A stretch of 64,000 nucleotides of DNA from Isoetes taiwanensis (GCA_021234155.1 JAJEKV010000102.1:498001-562000), one strand, 5' to 3'; counted from the stretch's first letter, positions 1 to 12,262 are shown. Translations and numbers: made by a program. Notes: a model not told the origin generated them from the letters alone.

Positions 1-860
1 CCTACATTGAAGGGTTGAACAAGAATATCAAGAGGCTTGTTAGAGCAATCAACCCAAGGTCAAGGGCGTAAGTCAAGACAAAGCTATAAGTTTGGAGGAA
101 GCACCATCAACTCCAGCAGTAAAAACAAATGGCCTTCAGGGGCAAAGCTTGGCGTACCAAGGGCAAAAGATAAGAGTAGTTAATCGCCAGCCTACGCCAT
201 CAGGTGGCCAAAGAAGCAGGAAGAGCTCAAGGTAAGACCTTTGGGGACCGTAGCCGCGCACGCATCAAAAGCAGGCCGGCCGCGATCCTAGCAGCTTAAT
301 TTTAAAAGAGAAGAGACAGAGTGTATTGAGAAGAAGCTTTGTTTCGTGTGCTTCCAACCAGTGGCACCAACACATGATTGCCCATTCGTCATGCAAAAGT
401 TTTGGGCGTAACTTATGGATTGGGATTCACCAACCAAGCGATGAGGACGACGCACCAAGATGAGGCCCGTGACTTCATAGATGGTGAGTGCCACATTTGT
501 GCAAACATTGAGTCGTGATATTGAGGATCACGACACCATTGCGGCTGATGGGATCATAGATAGTAACCCATATGTAGTCCTCATAGATATTGTGTAGTTC
601 TCATAACTTTGCCTCTCCTAGGTTGGCTGCCCTAATGAAGAACAAGGTATTGAAGTCTAAGCCAAGGCCGCTTGTTATATAAACGGCTCCATTCGCACAC
701 ACTAGGGGAGGAGGATCACGCTCGACATAGACCTTAGTGGAAGTAAGTGGCCGATGGGGAGCGTAAGTCATGGAAATTGAAGGTATGATCTTATAGTGGG
801 CATGGAATTTTGAAGCCAGCAAAAGCCATGATTGATTGTGATCGCAATGAACGGTCATCC
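1..860 (+). pseudogene. gag C-terminus, zinc knuckle and protease remnant (copy A)
   Basis: Bases 1-110 match the gag segment of copy B at 19903-20010 (residues like NIKRLVRAINP). At about 331-383 a zinc-knuckle-like stretch reads KKLCFVCF...THDCP, with the C-x2-C-...-H-x-x-C spacing slightly altered. At 555-720 lies the retroviral-type aspartic protease region. The residues after the active site (NFASPRLAALMKNKVL) survive, but the DTG of copy B has decayed to D-I-V followed by a stop. Many stops and frameshifts: a non-functional remnant. Confidence 0.8.
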
Positions 861-969
861 CCGCTTATGACATTTAAATATATATAAACCGGACGGGCAC
901 CAAATTCATAGTGAAAGGTAAGAAGGTAGCTCCTTCTATGTAGAGTATTTCAAGTATATTTGAATAACT

Positions 970-1900
970 TTGAAGCACCTAAGGAAAAGTATAGAAAGAA
1001 ATAAGGTGGATTACATTTTGAGGTTAGAGGCAATTGAGCCCAATAAGCAAGATGGAAGTGATAAAAAAGGGGAGGGAGCTTGCCCAAGCCAAGAGCAAGG
1101 CTCATCTCGTAATTTAAGGATGTATTCCCCGATGAATCCCAAGAATTACCACCTTACAGGTGTGGAGTGTGAGATCACATTAGCTCCGATGATGCTAAGC
1201 CTACCAAAGAAGGCACCTTACTGTGATGAGCACCCCGGAATTGACAGAGCTCAAGAAGCAACCCGTGAATTGCTTGAGCTTGGGTTTATTAGAGCAAGTG
1301 TGTCTCCTTTGGAGCACCTATACTCTTTTTGTGAAGAAGAAAGATGGGAGCTTAAGAATGTGTGATAGACTATCGCCACCAACAAGCGCATTTATTAAGA
1401 ACAAGTATGCATTGCCAAGGGCCGATGATTTGATGGACCAGCTCCAAGGAGCAAGGGTATTTCAAAAATTGACTTAAGGTCGTGGTACCATCGATAAGAA
1501 TAAAGGAAGAGGATATCCATAAGACCGCTTTTAGAACGCTGGGTATGGTCACTTTGAGTTCACAAAGAATGCCCTTTGGATTGTCGAACGCCCAAAGAAC
1601 TTTTATGCGCCTCATGAACGACGCCTTCGTGGATTTTCTAGATGAGTTTGTCATTGTCTTCTTCGACGACATTCTAGTCTACAAAGAAGTCCATGGAAGA
1701 TCATGATCAGATTTGAGGAAAGTCTTGGAGAAGCCGAGACGCCATCGCTTGTATGGCAAGCTCTCCAAATGCCACTTTGCTACCGAAAAGAGTGGAGTAC
1801 TTGGGCCATGTAATATCGGCGAAGGATTTCCACGGACCGCAAAGATAGAAGCAGAATGATTGGCCAGCTCCAAGGAATGTAGCGTAAATAAGAAGCTTTC
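970..1900 (+). pseudogene. reverse transcriptase remnant (copy A)
   Basis: Three overlapping frames (970-1365, 1223-1477, 1482-1706) together cover a Ty3/gypsy RT. The entry region reads VECEITLAP and ELLELGFIRASVSPLE, then [32 protein letters not shown] and HKTAFRT. The catalytic YxDD-type box is present as FFDDILVY near 1660-1685. The domain is split by at least three frame changes. This copy supplies the empty-site sequence (GTGTCTCCTTTGGAG near 1300) for the transposon that interrupts the RT of copy B. Confidence 0.9.
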
Positions 1901-2089
1901 TGTTGGCGGATATTACGTAAAGTTCGTGGAAGGACTTTGCAAAGTGGGCCTCCTTTGACTGACCTCACTAAGAGTGTTAAGGTGAAAGATTGAGAGCATA
2001 TTGGTTAGAGAAAGTCCAAGTTTCCTTTTGAGAAGCCAAGGAGGCCTTGACAACAGCTTTTCCAAAGGCTCGCCCTTCCAGATCCCAGT

Positions 2090-2460
2090 AAAGATAAGCT
2101 CGTGGGCTACTTGGATGCAAGCAAGATAGCAACGGGGGCCTTTGATGCAAGAAGAAAGGGTAGTCGCCACGCACTGTTAAGAAGATGAACGACGCCAGCA
2201 ACGCTTACCCAACCCATGATCGGGAGCTCTTAGCCATTGTCGTGGCATTAAGGATTTGGAGGCATTATTTGTCGGAAGAAAGTTTCGCTTAGATAATCGA
2301 TCACCGTGAGCCTCCAAGATCTTTTTCACCCAACCACCTCAACCTAAGGCAAAGGAGGTGGATGGAATTCCTTGAGGAGTATGATTTTGATATAGTATAT
2401 AAGCCGTGTAAGCTCAATGTTGTGGGCGATGCTCTTCCCAGAGACCGTTGAGACAAGAAC
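2090..2460 (+). pseudogene. RNase H remnant (copy A)
   Basis: Frame fragments match the RNase H of copy B (33150-33500): a GYLDASKIATGAF-like strand near 2105, then LAIVVALRIWRHYL near 2235 and RQRRWMEFLEEYDFDI near 2350. Frameshifts separate them. In a live element this domain would degrade the RNA template during minus-strand synthesis; here it cannot be translated intact. Confidence 0.75.
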
Positions 2461-2639
2461 GCATTGTAATGCGATTTCCACTCTTTCGAAAGTGAGTTTG
2501 GTAAGAAGATTGAGGAGACCCCGCCATTAGATGGGGATTTCAAGGAAGTATGGGAAAGCCTTTCTAGGAGGCTAGAAATCGATAAGGAACGGAGGCCTTC
2601 AAGCATTATAAGAAGGAAGGCAACCCGTTGTATCATAAA

Positions 2640-3500
2640 CATAAGTTGTGTGTGCCCGAATCATCGTGGGTAAGGAAGCTAATTCTTCATGACACACACA
2701 CAACAGCCCAATAGCGTGGCATGCAGTGGTTTATGAAGACCTACTTCAAGATTCAAGTAGTTACTTCCGCCGTGGATGAAGAAGCAGATAGCCTGGAATG
2801 CCGCCAGTCGGGCCGACTAAAGCAGAAAGTAGCAGTTCAATTCCGGGAGCCCTAGAGCCATTGGGGGTGCCAAATGCTAAGTGGGAGGTCATAAGTATGG
2901 ATTTTATCACCGAGCTCCCTAGAACTCTTCGAGGCAAGGATGCATTGATGGTTGTCGTAGACAAGTTATCTAAGATGTCACATTTTGTGCCTTGCGTAAC
3001 TACGGACACCGTGATTAGATAACGCCAAGCTATTTGTAAAGGAGATTTTTAGACTCCATGGCATGCCTCGAGATAATCTCAGATAGGGATTCCAAGTTCA
3101 TGAGTGCTTTTGGCAAGACCTCTTTAGCACGATCGCACGGTTTCCATGAGCACCGCGATATCATCCCCAAACGATGGTCGACGGAGAGGACGAACCGCAT
3201 CATCGAAGATATGCTTCGGGTTATGTGTGGAATAAGCAATCCAAGTGGGATGAGTTCATCCACTTGGTGGAGTTCGCCTACAATAGCGCCAAGGTGAGTC
3301 ATCTCAGATGTCTCCTTTCATGGTAAATTACGGGTACCAGTGCCTAACCCCAGATACTTGGCACAATCTCTCGGTCAAAGGTGGAAGTATCCCAGCAGAT
3401 GCTTGGTGATATGCAACAGCTTGGTGGAAGAAGTAAGGGGCTACTTATTATAAAAGAAGAAGTCGGCAGAAGAGTGTAGCCGATGTGCACAGGACCGTGA
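2640..3500 (+). pseudogene. integrase remnant (copy A)
   Basis: The N-terminal zinc-binding part (HDTH...FMKTYFKI...) lies at about 2685-2790. The catalytic core follows in the 2798-3022 frame ([20 protein letters not shown], first catalytic Asp) and the 3058-3297 frame (EIISDRDSKFMSAFG, second Asp; TERTNRIIEDMLR, region of the catalytic Glu). Stops and frameshifts interrupt it. Homologous to 33620-34500 in copy B. Confidence 0.87.
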
Positions 3501-3699
3501 AGAGAGTTCAAGGTAGGTGATAACGGTGGTTGAAGATCAAGGTCAAGCAAGCTAAGCTTTCGGATTGGGAGTTGCAAGAAGCTTGCCCCTAGGTGGGCTG
3601 GTCCGCTCAAGATTTTGGAGAGTGGGCCCCAAGCCTACAAGTTGGATCTCCCTACCATCTCAAGGTTCACAAGATTTTCCACGAAGTTTATTAAAAAGG

Positions 3700-3940
3700 C
3701 ACAACCCTAACCCCGAGGAGGTTTTTGAATACTCCAACTTTGTTGGAAATGACTAAGAGCAAGTGGAAATCGCGGTTCGAAGTTACTTCTTGATAAGTCA
3801 TTCAAGAAGACTAGGAGGTCTCGGCCTCCTCCAAGATTTGGTCAAGTGGAAACACTTGCCGCTGGAAGACGCGACTTGGGTATTGAAGCAAGATTTGGAG
3901 AAGCAATACCCGCAGTTCATGAAGGAGTTTGATGGGTGAG
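3700..3940 (+). pseudogene. chromodomain remnant at pol C-terminus (copy A)
   Basis: Downstream of the integrase the sequence encodes PNPEEVFEYSN and then, after frame changes, DLVKWKHLPLED and TWVLKQDLEKQYPQF. This is the hydrophobic strand plus V-K-W-K and T-W core of retroelement chromodomains, which in chromoviruses direct integration into marked chromatin. The equivalent at 34790-35008 in copy B is better preserved. Non-functional here. Confidence 0.75.
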
Positions 3941-3944
3941 TCGC

Positions 3945-4804
3945 TCCGACCTGGTCAACCCCGACTCGCCAGAGGTTAGCTTAATATGCTTCTTAGTTAA
4001 CCTTAAGTTCCGCTCATGTCCTCTAGTTGGTAGAATACATGTGCCGTAATCTTGGAACGCGGTGCTGGCGATGAGATAAGCCTTGGCATGCCTTCTAGGC
4101 CAACATGCACCAGAGGTGCGCATGACCAACAGGGTCAGCGCGAGAGAGAGAGAAGGAAAGGCATGGTGCGATGATGGGACATCGGTCGGATGCTCCCCTA
4201 TGCCACGCATGTGGGGTCGCACACCGCCGTAGGGGGTCATGGCGAAGGTCAAAGTGATCATGCGCGATGATGGGATCGTGAGACGCTCCCCTCAGCTTGA
4301 AACCCTTGGGGCATGATGCACTAGGGGTACTTCGCACCGCAACCGAAGTACAAGGTAGCACTTGATCATGGGCGATGATGGGATCATCTTAAATGGTCCT
4401 TAAGCTCAAATCGGGAAGGGCCATGATCGAAAGTGCAAGGTATTGGTAAGGGGTGGTCCCCTAAAACCACAATTTTATTAATTAGACTAACGTAATGTGC
4501 TCCATGTGCGTGCAAGTGAGAAGGAGCATCGAGGTGGAGCGACACGAGAAGATGGGGAACCATAATTTAGATTATGAACCCTAATAACTCTTATAATAAT
4601 GTTTTGAATTATTGTAAGAAGTAACCTTGTTAAGGCTATATAATTTTGTATAAGTACAAATATAGCCTAAATTTTGACATTTAACTCTTTAATAAACAAG
4701 TTGATCGCTGAATTTAAGTATATGTTTGTGTTGTTTTGGCAGATCGAAAGTAGTTCGTCATTTTAGCGCAATGCCGAGGACAAAGATTGTTCTGTGGGGA
4801 GAAA
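3945..4804 (+). other. 3' untranslated region and polypurine tract of copy A
   Basis: There is no coding signal. The block is homologous to 35010-35883 in copy B. The motif CGATGATGGGA recurs several times (for example 4099-, 4157-, 4265-, 4373-). The final purine-rich stretch TGTGGGGAGAAA (about 4793-4804) directly precedes the LTR and is the expected plus-strand priming site. Confidence 0.75.
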
Positions 4805-6382
4805 TGTGACGTTGTGGAATATACATTATATATAATGATATTCCTCGACTCGCCACCATACAAGTCTACCCGAGTAGCCTTGTATGCATTGGAAAGTGGC
4901 AGGTGCACATCTGCTAATTGTTTAACTTAGATAACCTTAGGATAAGACCCATTTCCACATGGCCTTATCCTATTGGGCAACCGCCACACGGCCTCATCCT
5001 AGTGGTGCCACGCGGGCATCCCATGTGGACCCACACCCATATTAACTCTAACCCCAACCCTAGACCCTTTTTCCCTGACCTAGCACCTAAACCTTTCATC
5101 CACGCCACCAAACCCGCTTCAGCATCGCTCGTCAGAGCCTAGCCTCGGAGCAAAGCAGCCCCCGGAAGGTGTGTATGATCAGAGAGGGAGCAAGTCTTCG
5201 AGCCACGCCAAGGAGCATGGAGACGCCTGTGGATGGGAGGAAGCGCCTGAGGAGGTAGGTTGAGTAGAGTCCATGTTAGTTCATCCGGGAGTTAGCATTC
5301 CGATGGGTTAGTATTTCGTAGCTAGAGTAGAGCCACCCTAGATCCTTTTGTTGAACATCTTGAACCCTAATCAATGAACCCTAACTAATAGTTAGATATG
5401 TATGATTAGGTTAAGATGTTCATATGATATTGTTCATGATGATTATGGGATGATGGTTGATCATGTTTGTTCCTCTTTGTGTTGGGAAGGGGGGTAGAGA
5501 CCTAGGGGCCATGTAGTATGCCCTAGTATAGATCCCTTTAGTTCCTAGTAGATTGCGGCCTGTGCATAGGAACCCACTGTGCTATGGAGGCTATGATGTG
5601 ACTCCAAAGACTACACAACGGGCTAGAGGCAATGTGGAGGGAGGATCCCCCGAGTGGGGGCTAGCACGGGATCCCATAGTGGGCTAGGCTTATGGCCGGT
5701 CACTTCAGGTGGGCGGGGCATGGGTCCCACACCTCCGGGGCAAGGTGTTGCCCCGCCCTCAAGAGTTGCAAGTGTCGCTTTGGCTCTTGTTTTGGGGGTT
5801 GGGGCTGGCACTAATCGTGTCGCCACGCATCTCTAGCCGCCTGTGGAGCCTCTAGACCCCGGAAGGGGAGATGCAACCCTTCCTACTCCTCGACGACCGT
5901 GAGATGCAACTCGAGTAGTCCCATGGGTGATGCCATGGGATTGCGATCCTAAGGTTAGAGTCATGCCGAGTTCGATCTAGCCCATCCGCAGTATGCACAG
6001 GAGGGGCGGATGGAGTGGTCAACCCTAGCCATTGTCTTATGCCAGCCCCGCCATTGTTATGACTCCTACCGTTTATCTTGAGGCTATCCGCCGGTCAACT
6101 TCCTTATGTGTCGATCCACTGCGTAGGAGCTCTCACGCTTTATGGTATGTGGCTATGTTCTTTGCACCTTTGATAGGTGATGGACCACCCTTCGAGGTAG
6201 TATTTGTATTGTTGATGCTAGTTCGACATGTTTATCGCTCACTGCTATAGGAGCCTAGGGGGAAGGGCGCTGGCAAGACACCTTCGTGGGCGGGTAGACG
6301 GCTGGCCTGCGGCGTTGCTGAGCCGGATGGGGATTTCGAGCGCAGCCGGCCGGGGGTGTCAGATGTTTGTTGGAGCGCCACA
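4805..6382 (+). repeat. 3' LTR of copy A (about 1.58 kb)
   Basis: It begins TGTGACG just after the polypurine tract and ends GCGCCACA. It aligns throughout with both LTRs of copy B (13240-14876 and 35884-37535), including AGCCTTGTATGC, the ACGGCCTCATCCTAGTGGTG segment and the TTGAACATCTTGAACCC segment. The short ORFs inside are not conserved in frame and are not annotated. The next base after the LTR enters a minisatellite. Confidence 0.9.
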
Positions 6383-8308
6383 AAGATGCTTGAGCCTAGG
6401 TGGCATGTTGGAGCCGAGCCACCTTGGCATATTGGAAACTAGGTGCCATGTTGGAGCCCGTGTGGCATGTTTGAGCCACCTTGGCATGTTGGAGCCTAGG
6501 TGGCATGTTTGAGCCACCATGGCATGATAGAGCCTAGATGGCATGTTGGAGCCCACATGGCATGTTTGAGCGTGGCATAGCATGTTTGAGCCTAGGTGGC
6601 ATGTTGGTGTCTACGGCATGCTTGAGCCAACTTAGCATGTTTGAACCACCTTGGCATGTTTGATCCTAGGTGGCATGTTGGAGCCTAGGTGGCATCTTGG
6701 AGCCGCAGGTGGCATGTTTGAGCCATTTTGGCATGTTTGAGCCTAGGAGGCATGTTGGAGCCGAGGATGTTTGAGCCACCTTGGATTGTTGGAGCCTAGG
6801 TGGCATGTTGGAGCCCGCATGGCATATTTCAGCCACCTTGGCATTTAGAGCCATCTTGGCATGATGGAGCCTAGGTGGCATGTTGGAGCCCACGTGGCAT
6901 GTTTGAGCCACCTTGCCATGTTGTTGGACCGTGGCATGTTTGAGCTACCTTGGCATGTTTGAGCCTAGGTGGCATGTTGGACCCCTCATTGGCATGTTTG
7001 AGCCACCTTGGCATGTTTGATCTTAGGTGGCATGTTGGAGCCTAGGTGGCATCTTGGAGCACACGTGGAATGTTTCAGCGACCGTGGCATGTTGGAGCCT
7101 AGGTGGCATGTTTGATCCACCCTGGCACGATGGAGGTGGCATGTTTGAGCCACCTTGGCATGTTGGAGATTAGGTGGCATGTTTGAGCCATGTTGGAGCC
7201 TAGGTGGCATGTTGGCGTGTTGGAGCCTAGGGTGGCATGTTGGCCGTGGTGGTATGTTTGAGCCACCTTGGTATGTTTGAGCCACCTTGGCATGTTTGAT
7301 CCTAGGTGGCATGTTGGAGCCTATGTGGCATCTTGAAGCACGTGTGGCATGTTTGAGCCTAGGTGGCATGTTGGAGCCGAGATGGCATGTTTGATCCTAG
7401 GTGGCATGTTGGAGCCTAGATGGCATGTTTGAGCCATCTTGACATGATGGAGCCTAGGTGGCATGTTGGAGCCCACGCGGTTCCGAGCCACCTTGGCATG
7501 TTGGAGCCCGGGTGGCATGTTGGAGCCCGCGTGACATGTTTGAACATGGCATGGCATGTTTGAGCCACCTTGGTATGTTTGAGCTTAGGTGGCATGTTGG
7601 TGCATGCGTGGCATGAGCCAACTTGGCTTGTTTGAACCACCTTGGCATGTTTGATCCTAGGTGGCATGTTGGAGCCTAGGTGACATCTTCGAGCGTGTGT
7701 GGCATGTTTGAGCCATCTTGGCATGTTGGAGCCGAGGTGGCATGTTTGAGCCACCTTCTCATGTTGGAGCCTACATGGCATGTTGTAGCCCACGTGGCAT
7801 GTTTGAGCCACCTTAGCATGTTGGAGCCTGCGTGGCATGTTTGAGCCACATTGGCATGTTTGAGCCTAGGTGGCATGTTTGAGCCACCTTAGCATGTTTG
7901 ATCCTAGGTGGCATGTTGGAGCCTAGGGTGGCATCTTGGAGCCGCGACGCAGCATGTTGGAGCCACCTTGGCATGTTTGAGCCTAGGTGGCATGTTGGAG
8001 CCGAGATGGCATGCTTGAGCCACCTTGGCATGTTGGAGCCTAGGTGGCATGTTGGAGCCCACGCGGACATGTTTAAGCCAATCGCGGGCATGTTGGAGCC
8101 TAGGTGGCATGTTGGAGCCCACGTGGCATGGTTGAGCCACCTTGGCATGTTGGAGCCTGCGTGGCATGTTTGAGCCACCTTGGCATGTTGGAGGCAAGGT
8201 GGCATCTTGGAGCGCGCGTGGCATGTTTGAGCCATCTTGGCATGTTTGAGCCTAGGTGGCATGTTGGAGCCTAGGTGGCATGTTTGAGCCACCTTGGCAT
8301 GTTGACTT
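6383..8308 (+). repeat. 19-bp minisatellite array, about 100 units
   Basis: The array alternates two related 19-mers, GGCATGTTGGAGCCTAGGT and GGCATGTTTGAGCCACCTT, with variants and occasional partial units, over about 1.9 kb. It starts right after the 3' LTR of copy A and stops at about 8308, where unrelated sequence (CTTTGGCTAACTTTGG) begins. Because 19 is not a multiple of 3, long repetitive ORFs appear on both strands; they are by-products of the repeat. Confidence 0.95.
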
Positions 8309-9019
8309 TGGCTAACTTTGGTCTCGACAAATGGCAACGGTGTAAAGGAGAGAAAATGATATATAAAGAGATGATTTTTTTGGGTGGAATGGTAGTAAAG
8401 CCTTGGGAAATAGCAAATCATGCCTTAAGAAGTAACATCATGGCTCATGCGAAGTACCATTGAAATTCGAGTGGTCTTCCAAACTTCAACTTTGGTGTCT
8501 TCAACATTTGACTTCAAGTGTTCAAAGATGCTTAGGTGATCAAATATTCTTCAAGAAATGCCTATATGATGCCAAACCAGTGATGGATGTCTTCAAGTTT
8601 CACGCTTTACAAGCTCTCACACACACGTGTATGAAGTCAAATGCTAGTGAAGTGTGTTAAGCATGCATATGTGTCTTGTATGCTACCATTTTATGGCAGT
8701 AATGGCATGTGGACAACTTGGTCATACATGGATTCATAGAAAACCATAAAAAACCACACCTCAAAAAAAACACTACTTTAAAAAAAAACCACCTATAAAA
8801 AAACATCTCTTCAATTAACCATACAGCCTGAGAAAACAACACATCCTAAAAAAGATACTACGCCCCCTTAAGAAACCACACATTCTTAAAAAAAAAAAAA
8901 AACTATGGCTCCTTGAAAAAAACTACAACATATCCTTGAAAAACCACACATCCATATAACTACATGTAGGTTTTTTTCAAATCTTCAAAAAAACAACCCT
9001 TATTGTGTTTTTACTGTTG
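8309..9019. other. intergenic, A-rich, no gene seen
   Basis: I see no recognisable gene here. 8740-9000 on the + strand is rich in A-runs separated by CCACAC/CCACC (for example AAAAACCACAC repeated), an A/C simple-sequence tract. The short ORFs at 8460-8660 and 8657-8842 have no recognisable features. Confidence 0.6.
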
Positions 9020-11949
9020 TTTTCATCTGTGGACCAAATGTTGGGGTTGTAGTGTATGATGTGTACGGTGTACAAAATTTTAGCAAAATCCGTCTCAATG
9101 AGGGTTCGAAATATATTGCCTTGAGTCATCAGAAGTTCACAAACGGGCTTTGTTAAGGGAAGACTAATTTTTGAGAATATCACCACATTGAGGCTAGCAC
9201 AAGAATGGGCAATGGAGTCAAAAAAAGATCTAGCAATAATCCTCTTGGATTTTGAAAAGGCTTATGATAGGACTGACTGGATTTCATGGAAAAGGTAATG
9301 ATTCAGCTTGGTATTGACAGTAAAATTTGTATCTATGGCTTCAATACTTTACAGGAACTCAACCAGTCGAGTAGTGGTGAATGGGAATATGGGGGATCCC
9401 ATCCCTTTGGCCAGATCAGTAAGGCAAGGATGCCCGCTTGCTCCGGCATTATTCATTTTAATGACTGAAGCCCTGGGACACTTCTTGACAAGTAGTGAAG
9501 GACCAGAAGAGTTAGAACTCCCTAAGGAAGATGCAATTCTGAAGGAACCTTCAAATCATGATTTGGATTTCAGGGAATGTGAGTTTGCAGATGACACAAC
9601 TTTGTTTGTGAAAGGGGAAGTGAGCAACCTTGACAAAATGAATAATTGTTTGGAAACGTTCTGCCTTGCCTCGGGAGCCTCAATTAATTGGGACAAACCT
9701 TATGGCATCTGGGTTTCCAACAAACAAACCCACATGGGGAGAAGACAGAGGATTTCATTGGCTGGAAAAACATGAAACAACAAGGTATCTTGGTTTTCAG
9801 ATTGGCCCAGATGTGAATAATTCTGATCAGGAAGTGTATATGGTTTCCTTGATAAAGAACCACCTGGAAAAGTGGGCATCTAAAGGACTTTCCCTGCCAG
9901 CAAGAGCAACTGTCATAAATAGCATCATACTTGGAGCTCTATGGTACCTCACTAGTGGCTGGATAATTAAGCAGAAATACCTAGATGAGATTACCAGATG
10001 TATTTGGGTGTATTTATGGAAAAGGAGCACAGAGGAGATCAAACCAGCCTCAAAGGTGGGATGGGGAAACATAATTTTACCCAAAAGTAGGGGGGCTGGG
10101 AATTATAGACCTTACAAAACAGTCCAAAGCCCTGGTATTTAAACTGTTTGTGAGGGCGTTCTCTCCAGGGAAACAACCATGGAAAGTCCTCTTCAGACAT
10201 ATGATGCTTAAAGTTGGGCCTGATAGGAAGAAAGGGGAAGCGTGGGAGCAGGATCCTTTGTGGATTTATGCTAACTGCCCGCTCAAGGCAAAAGGACTTC
10301 AGGGATTCTCTAAAGGAATTCTCAGAATGTGGGAACTCTTTAAGCCTTTGCTGATTCAGAAGGAGCATTGTACTCCCAGTAGATTCAAAAAGCAACTTCT
10401 GTACCATAACCCCCGAATAAAATATTTGGGCCAACAATTAGGGGAGGATGCATATAAAAGGGGATGGAGATGGCTTCACAAGAGAGGAATAAGATTGGTG
10501 GAAGACTTGGATAAGATAGTAAGGCCCACAAGAGCTAAAACCCTACAAAAAATTATTGAGGTGTTGGGGCCATGTGGGAGAAAGAGGATCATAAATGATA
10601 GAGATTTTAATGCAAGCAGTGGGAGAAGCATGGGCTGAATTTTACAGGGAAAATGCAACAGATTTTGAGAAATGGAGCTGGAAAGAAATCCCAGATCAAA
10701 ACAACAAAAGGGAAGTTTGGTTTGTACCTAAAAGTATAGACAACAAGGGATTCAAGTTCCCAGCTGATGAATATGGTGCAATTGAGCAAAAAATAGTCCC
10801 TGGATTACAAGCTTTGCCCCTGTCATACAACACCCAGAAGAAGATCAAGGTAGTGGACTTGCAAGGCAAACACATACATGTAGATCCAGAGGTAAAAAAG
10901 GGGCAAGATGTTAACCTTTTTATTTTCAGGAATTGCAGCTCTGAACAACTGGAGTGGGATCCAAGGCAATGGAGCTGGAAATTTGGAGACCTAGGTCAGT
11001 TTGACTTTTTCTCCTTCACACCAAAAATTGGAAGAATAATGTTAGCCATTGAGGAGAATGAAACATCTAAACTCTTTAGAAAAGCTGAGTCATGGGGGAT
11101 AGAAAACAATTTGCAAAGGAAAAAGATCCTAAAGCTAATCTGGCAGAACGGAAGTCACGCAAAGGTAAAATACCTGATGTGGCAGATTGCAAACAAAAGT
11201 GCCATCCCCATGTGCTATAGAAGAGGCCAACCTCCCTCATTCTTCCAATGTAACTGGTGTGGTGAGCTAGCTTCACAAAAACACATGTTCTGGACGTGCA
11301 CCCATGCGCATATAATCTGGAAAGTGGCAATCAAAATGTTATGCAAGCTCACCATTAGAATGGAGATGAATAGTCTTACTTGGCATATGGTACAATCCGG
11401 TTTTGCCCAAGATGGATCACAGTATGCCCAAGGTGTGACAGCTTTGGGAAGGTATCAACCGCCCTGTGTTCATAGAATCAAACGGGCTGCACCAGATAGG
11501 GGGAGTGCATCTAGAACAATGCAAGATATGCATGTAATGCATCTAGAACAATACAAGATATGCAAGATGACCACTAATTTTGAACCCTGGCCCCATGGCT
11601 TAGCCCTTGACCAACCCCCTTGTGTACTTGGCCCCCTCCTTTCTTTTGACCTCTGCCTCCTTTGCCACGTCATTTATGGTGCTCTTTCCCTCTGTCCCAT
11701 CTTCTAGATCTAGCTGGCTAAGCCAATTTGTCACCTTAGTCCAGGTCAGGAGTTCAAGTCTTCTAATGCGCTTTTTATCCAACCCTTGTCTCCTCTCCTA
11801 TTGAATTTTTTTTCTCCTTTTGATTTTTCTTTCTAGTGGTCATCTTTTCCATATCTTGTTAGGGCCTCCTGGGGCTGGCACTCCCTTTCTTGGCCCTGAG
11901 GGCTGCATCGGGTCATGAGTTCGATCCCCCCAAAAAAAAAAAAAAAAAA
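9020..11949 (+). mobile_element. 5'-truncated L1-type LINE with poly(A) tail
   Basis: This is a non-LTR retrotransposon in sense orientation. Only the RT onward remains: TVYKILAK near 9065, TGFVKGRLIFENITT near 9150, LLDFEKAYDRTDW near 9243 (first catalytic block), VRQGCPLAPALF near 9418, ADDTTLF near 9590 (Y/F-ADD block). The C-terminal zinc-knuckle-like region has C-x2-C...H at 11247-11310. After about 600 bp of 3' sequence it ends in an A17-18 run at 11932-11949. The endonuclease and ORF1 are absent. Confidence 0.9.
9060..11707 (+). pseudogene. LINE reverse transcriptase ORF2 remnant
   Basis: The coding region is spread over frames 9308-9775, 9666-10142, 10150-10638 and 10595-11707, so at least four frame changes are needed. 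A stop directly follows the FEKAYDRTDWISWKR segment near 9298. The last frame is 370 aa long and holds the post-RT region and the zf-RVT-like cysteine cluster FQCNWCGELASQKHMFWTC. In plants this family copies LINE RNA at a nicked target site. This copy cannot make a full protein. Confidence 0.88.
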
Positions 11950-12262
11950 GTTATTTTTGGATGTTGCTTCCTATGAGATGACCCCCCTAAGTGAACTTCT
12001 TACATAGTCATCTAGTTTATGTCTTCATGGGCCCCCTTGTTGGTTACGGCTAGCTTCGCAAGAGCTTAGGGCATGAAGTGTTAGCCCCGAGTTCGATCCC
12101 AATGAATGGTTTTTTTTAAAAAAAAGGGGCCCTCCACAGTATTCTTTATATATGGGCTCCTTATTTGTGTATTTAAGGGCCTCCTTGTTGGCTACACCTA
12201 GCTCCCTAAGAGCATTGTGACTAATGTTGGTCTTGAGTTCGATCCCTTTGGGATGTCCCTCC
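11700..12262 (+). repeat. cluster of tRNA-like (SINE-like) repeat fragments
   Basis: Four similar blocks share a box-B-like GAGTTCGATCCC or GGAGTTCAAGTC motif with a plausible upstream box A: about 11704-11760, 11866-11930, 12027-12102 and 12172-12246. The last three also share a lead like GGGCCTCCTTGTTGG about 60 bp before box B. Two are followed by A-rich or T/A-rich tails (11932-11949, 12110-12125). They look like tRNA-derived SINE pieces. The assignment rests on the box motifs only. Confidence 0.5.

Larger units (their letters stand above)
1..6382 (+). mobile_element. Ty3/gypsy chromovirus copy A, 3' part with 3' LTR
   Basis: This is the downstream part of an LTR retrotransposon; its 5' LTR and most of gag lie left of the window. 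The order gag end, zinc knuckle, protease, RT, RNase H, integrase, chromodomain, LTR is that of Ty3/gypsy chromoviruses. It aligns along its length with copy B (13240-37535): base 2 here matches about 19903 there, and the RT at 970 matches 20846. Every domain is broken by stops and frameshifts, so the copy is not functional. Whether its missing 5' part carries the histone-like gene of copy B cannot be seen. Confidence 0.93.

Noticed and set aside
6383-8308. CRISPR-like array
   Set aside because: Units are contiguous 19-mers without unique spacers, and the DNA is from a plant nucleus.
6359-8421. Long repetitive ORFs on both strands encoding Met-Pro-Arg-Leu-Lys-His-like repeats
   Set aside because: They follow from the 19-bp minisatellite and occur in several frames on both strands; no sign of selection for protein.
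11700-11760. Functional tRNA gene
   Set aside because: Box A and B motifs are present but no cloverleaf can be drawn from the flanking bases.
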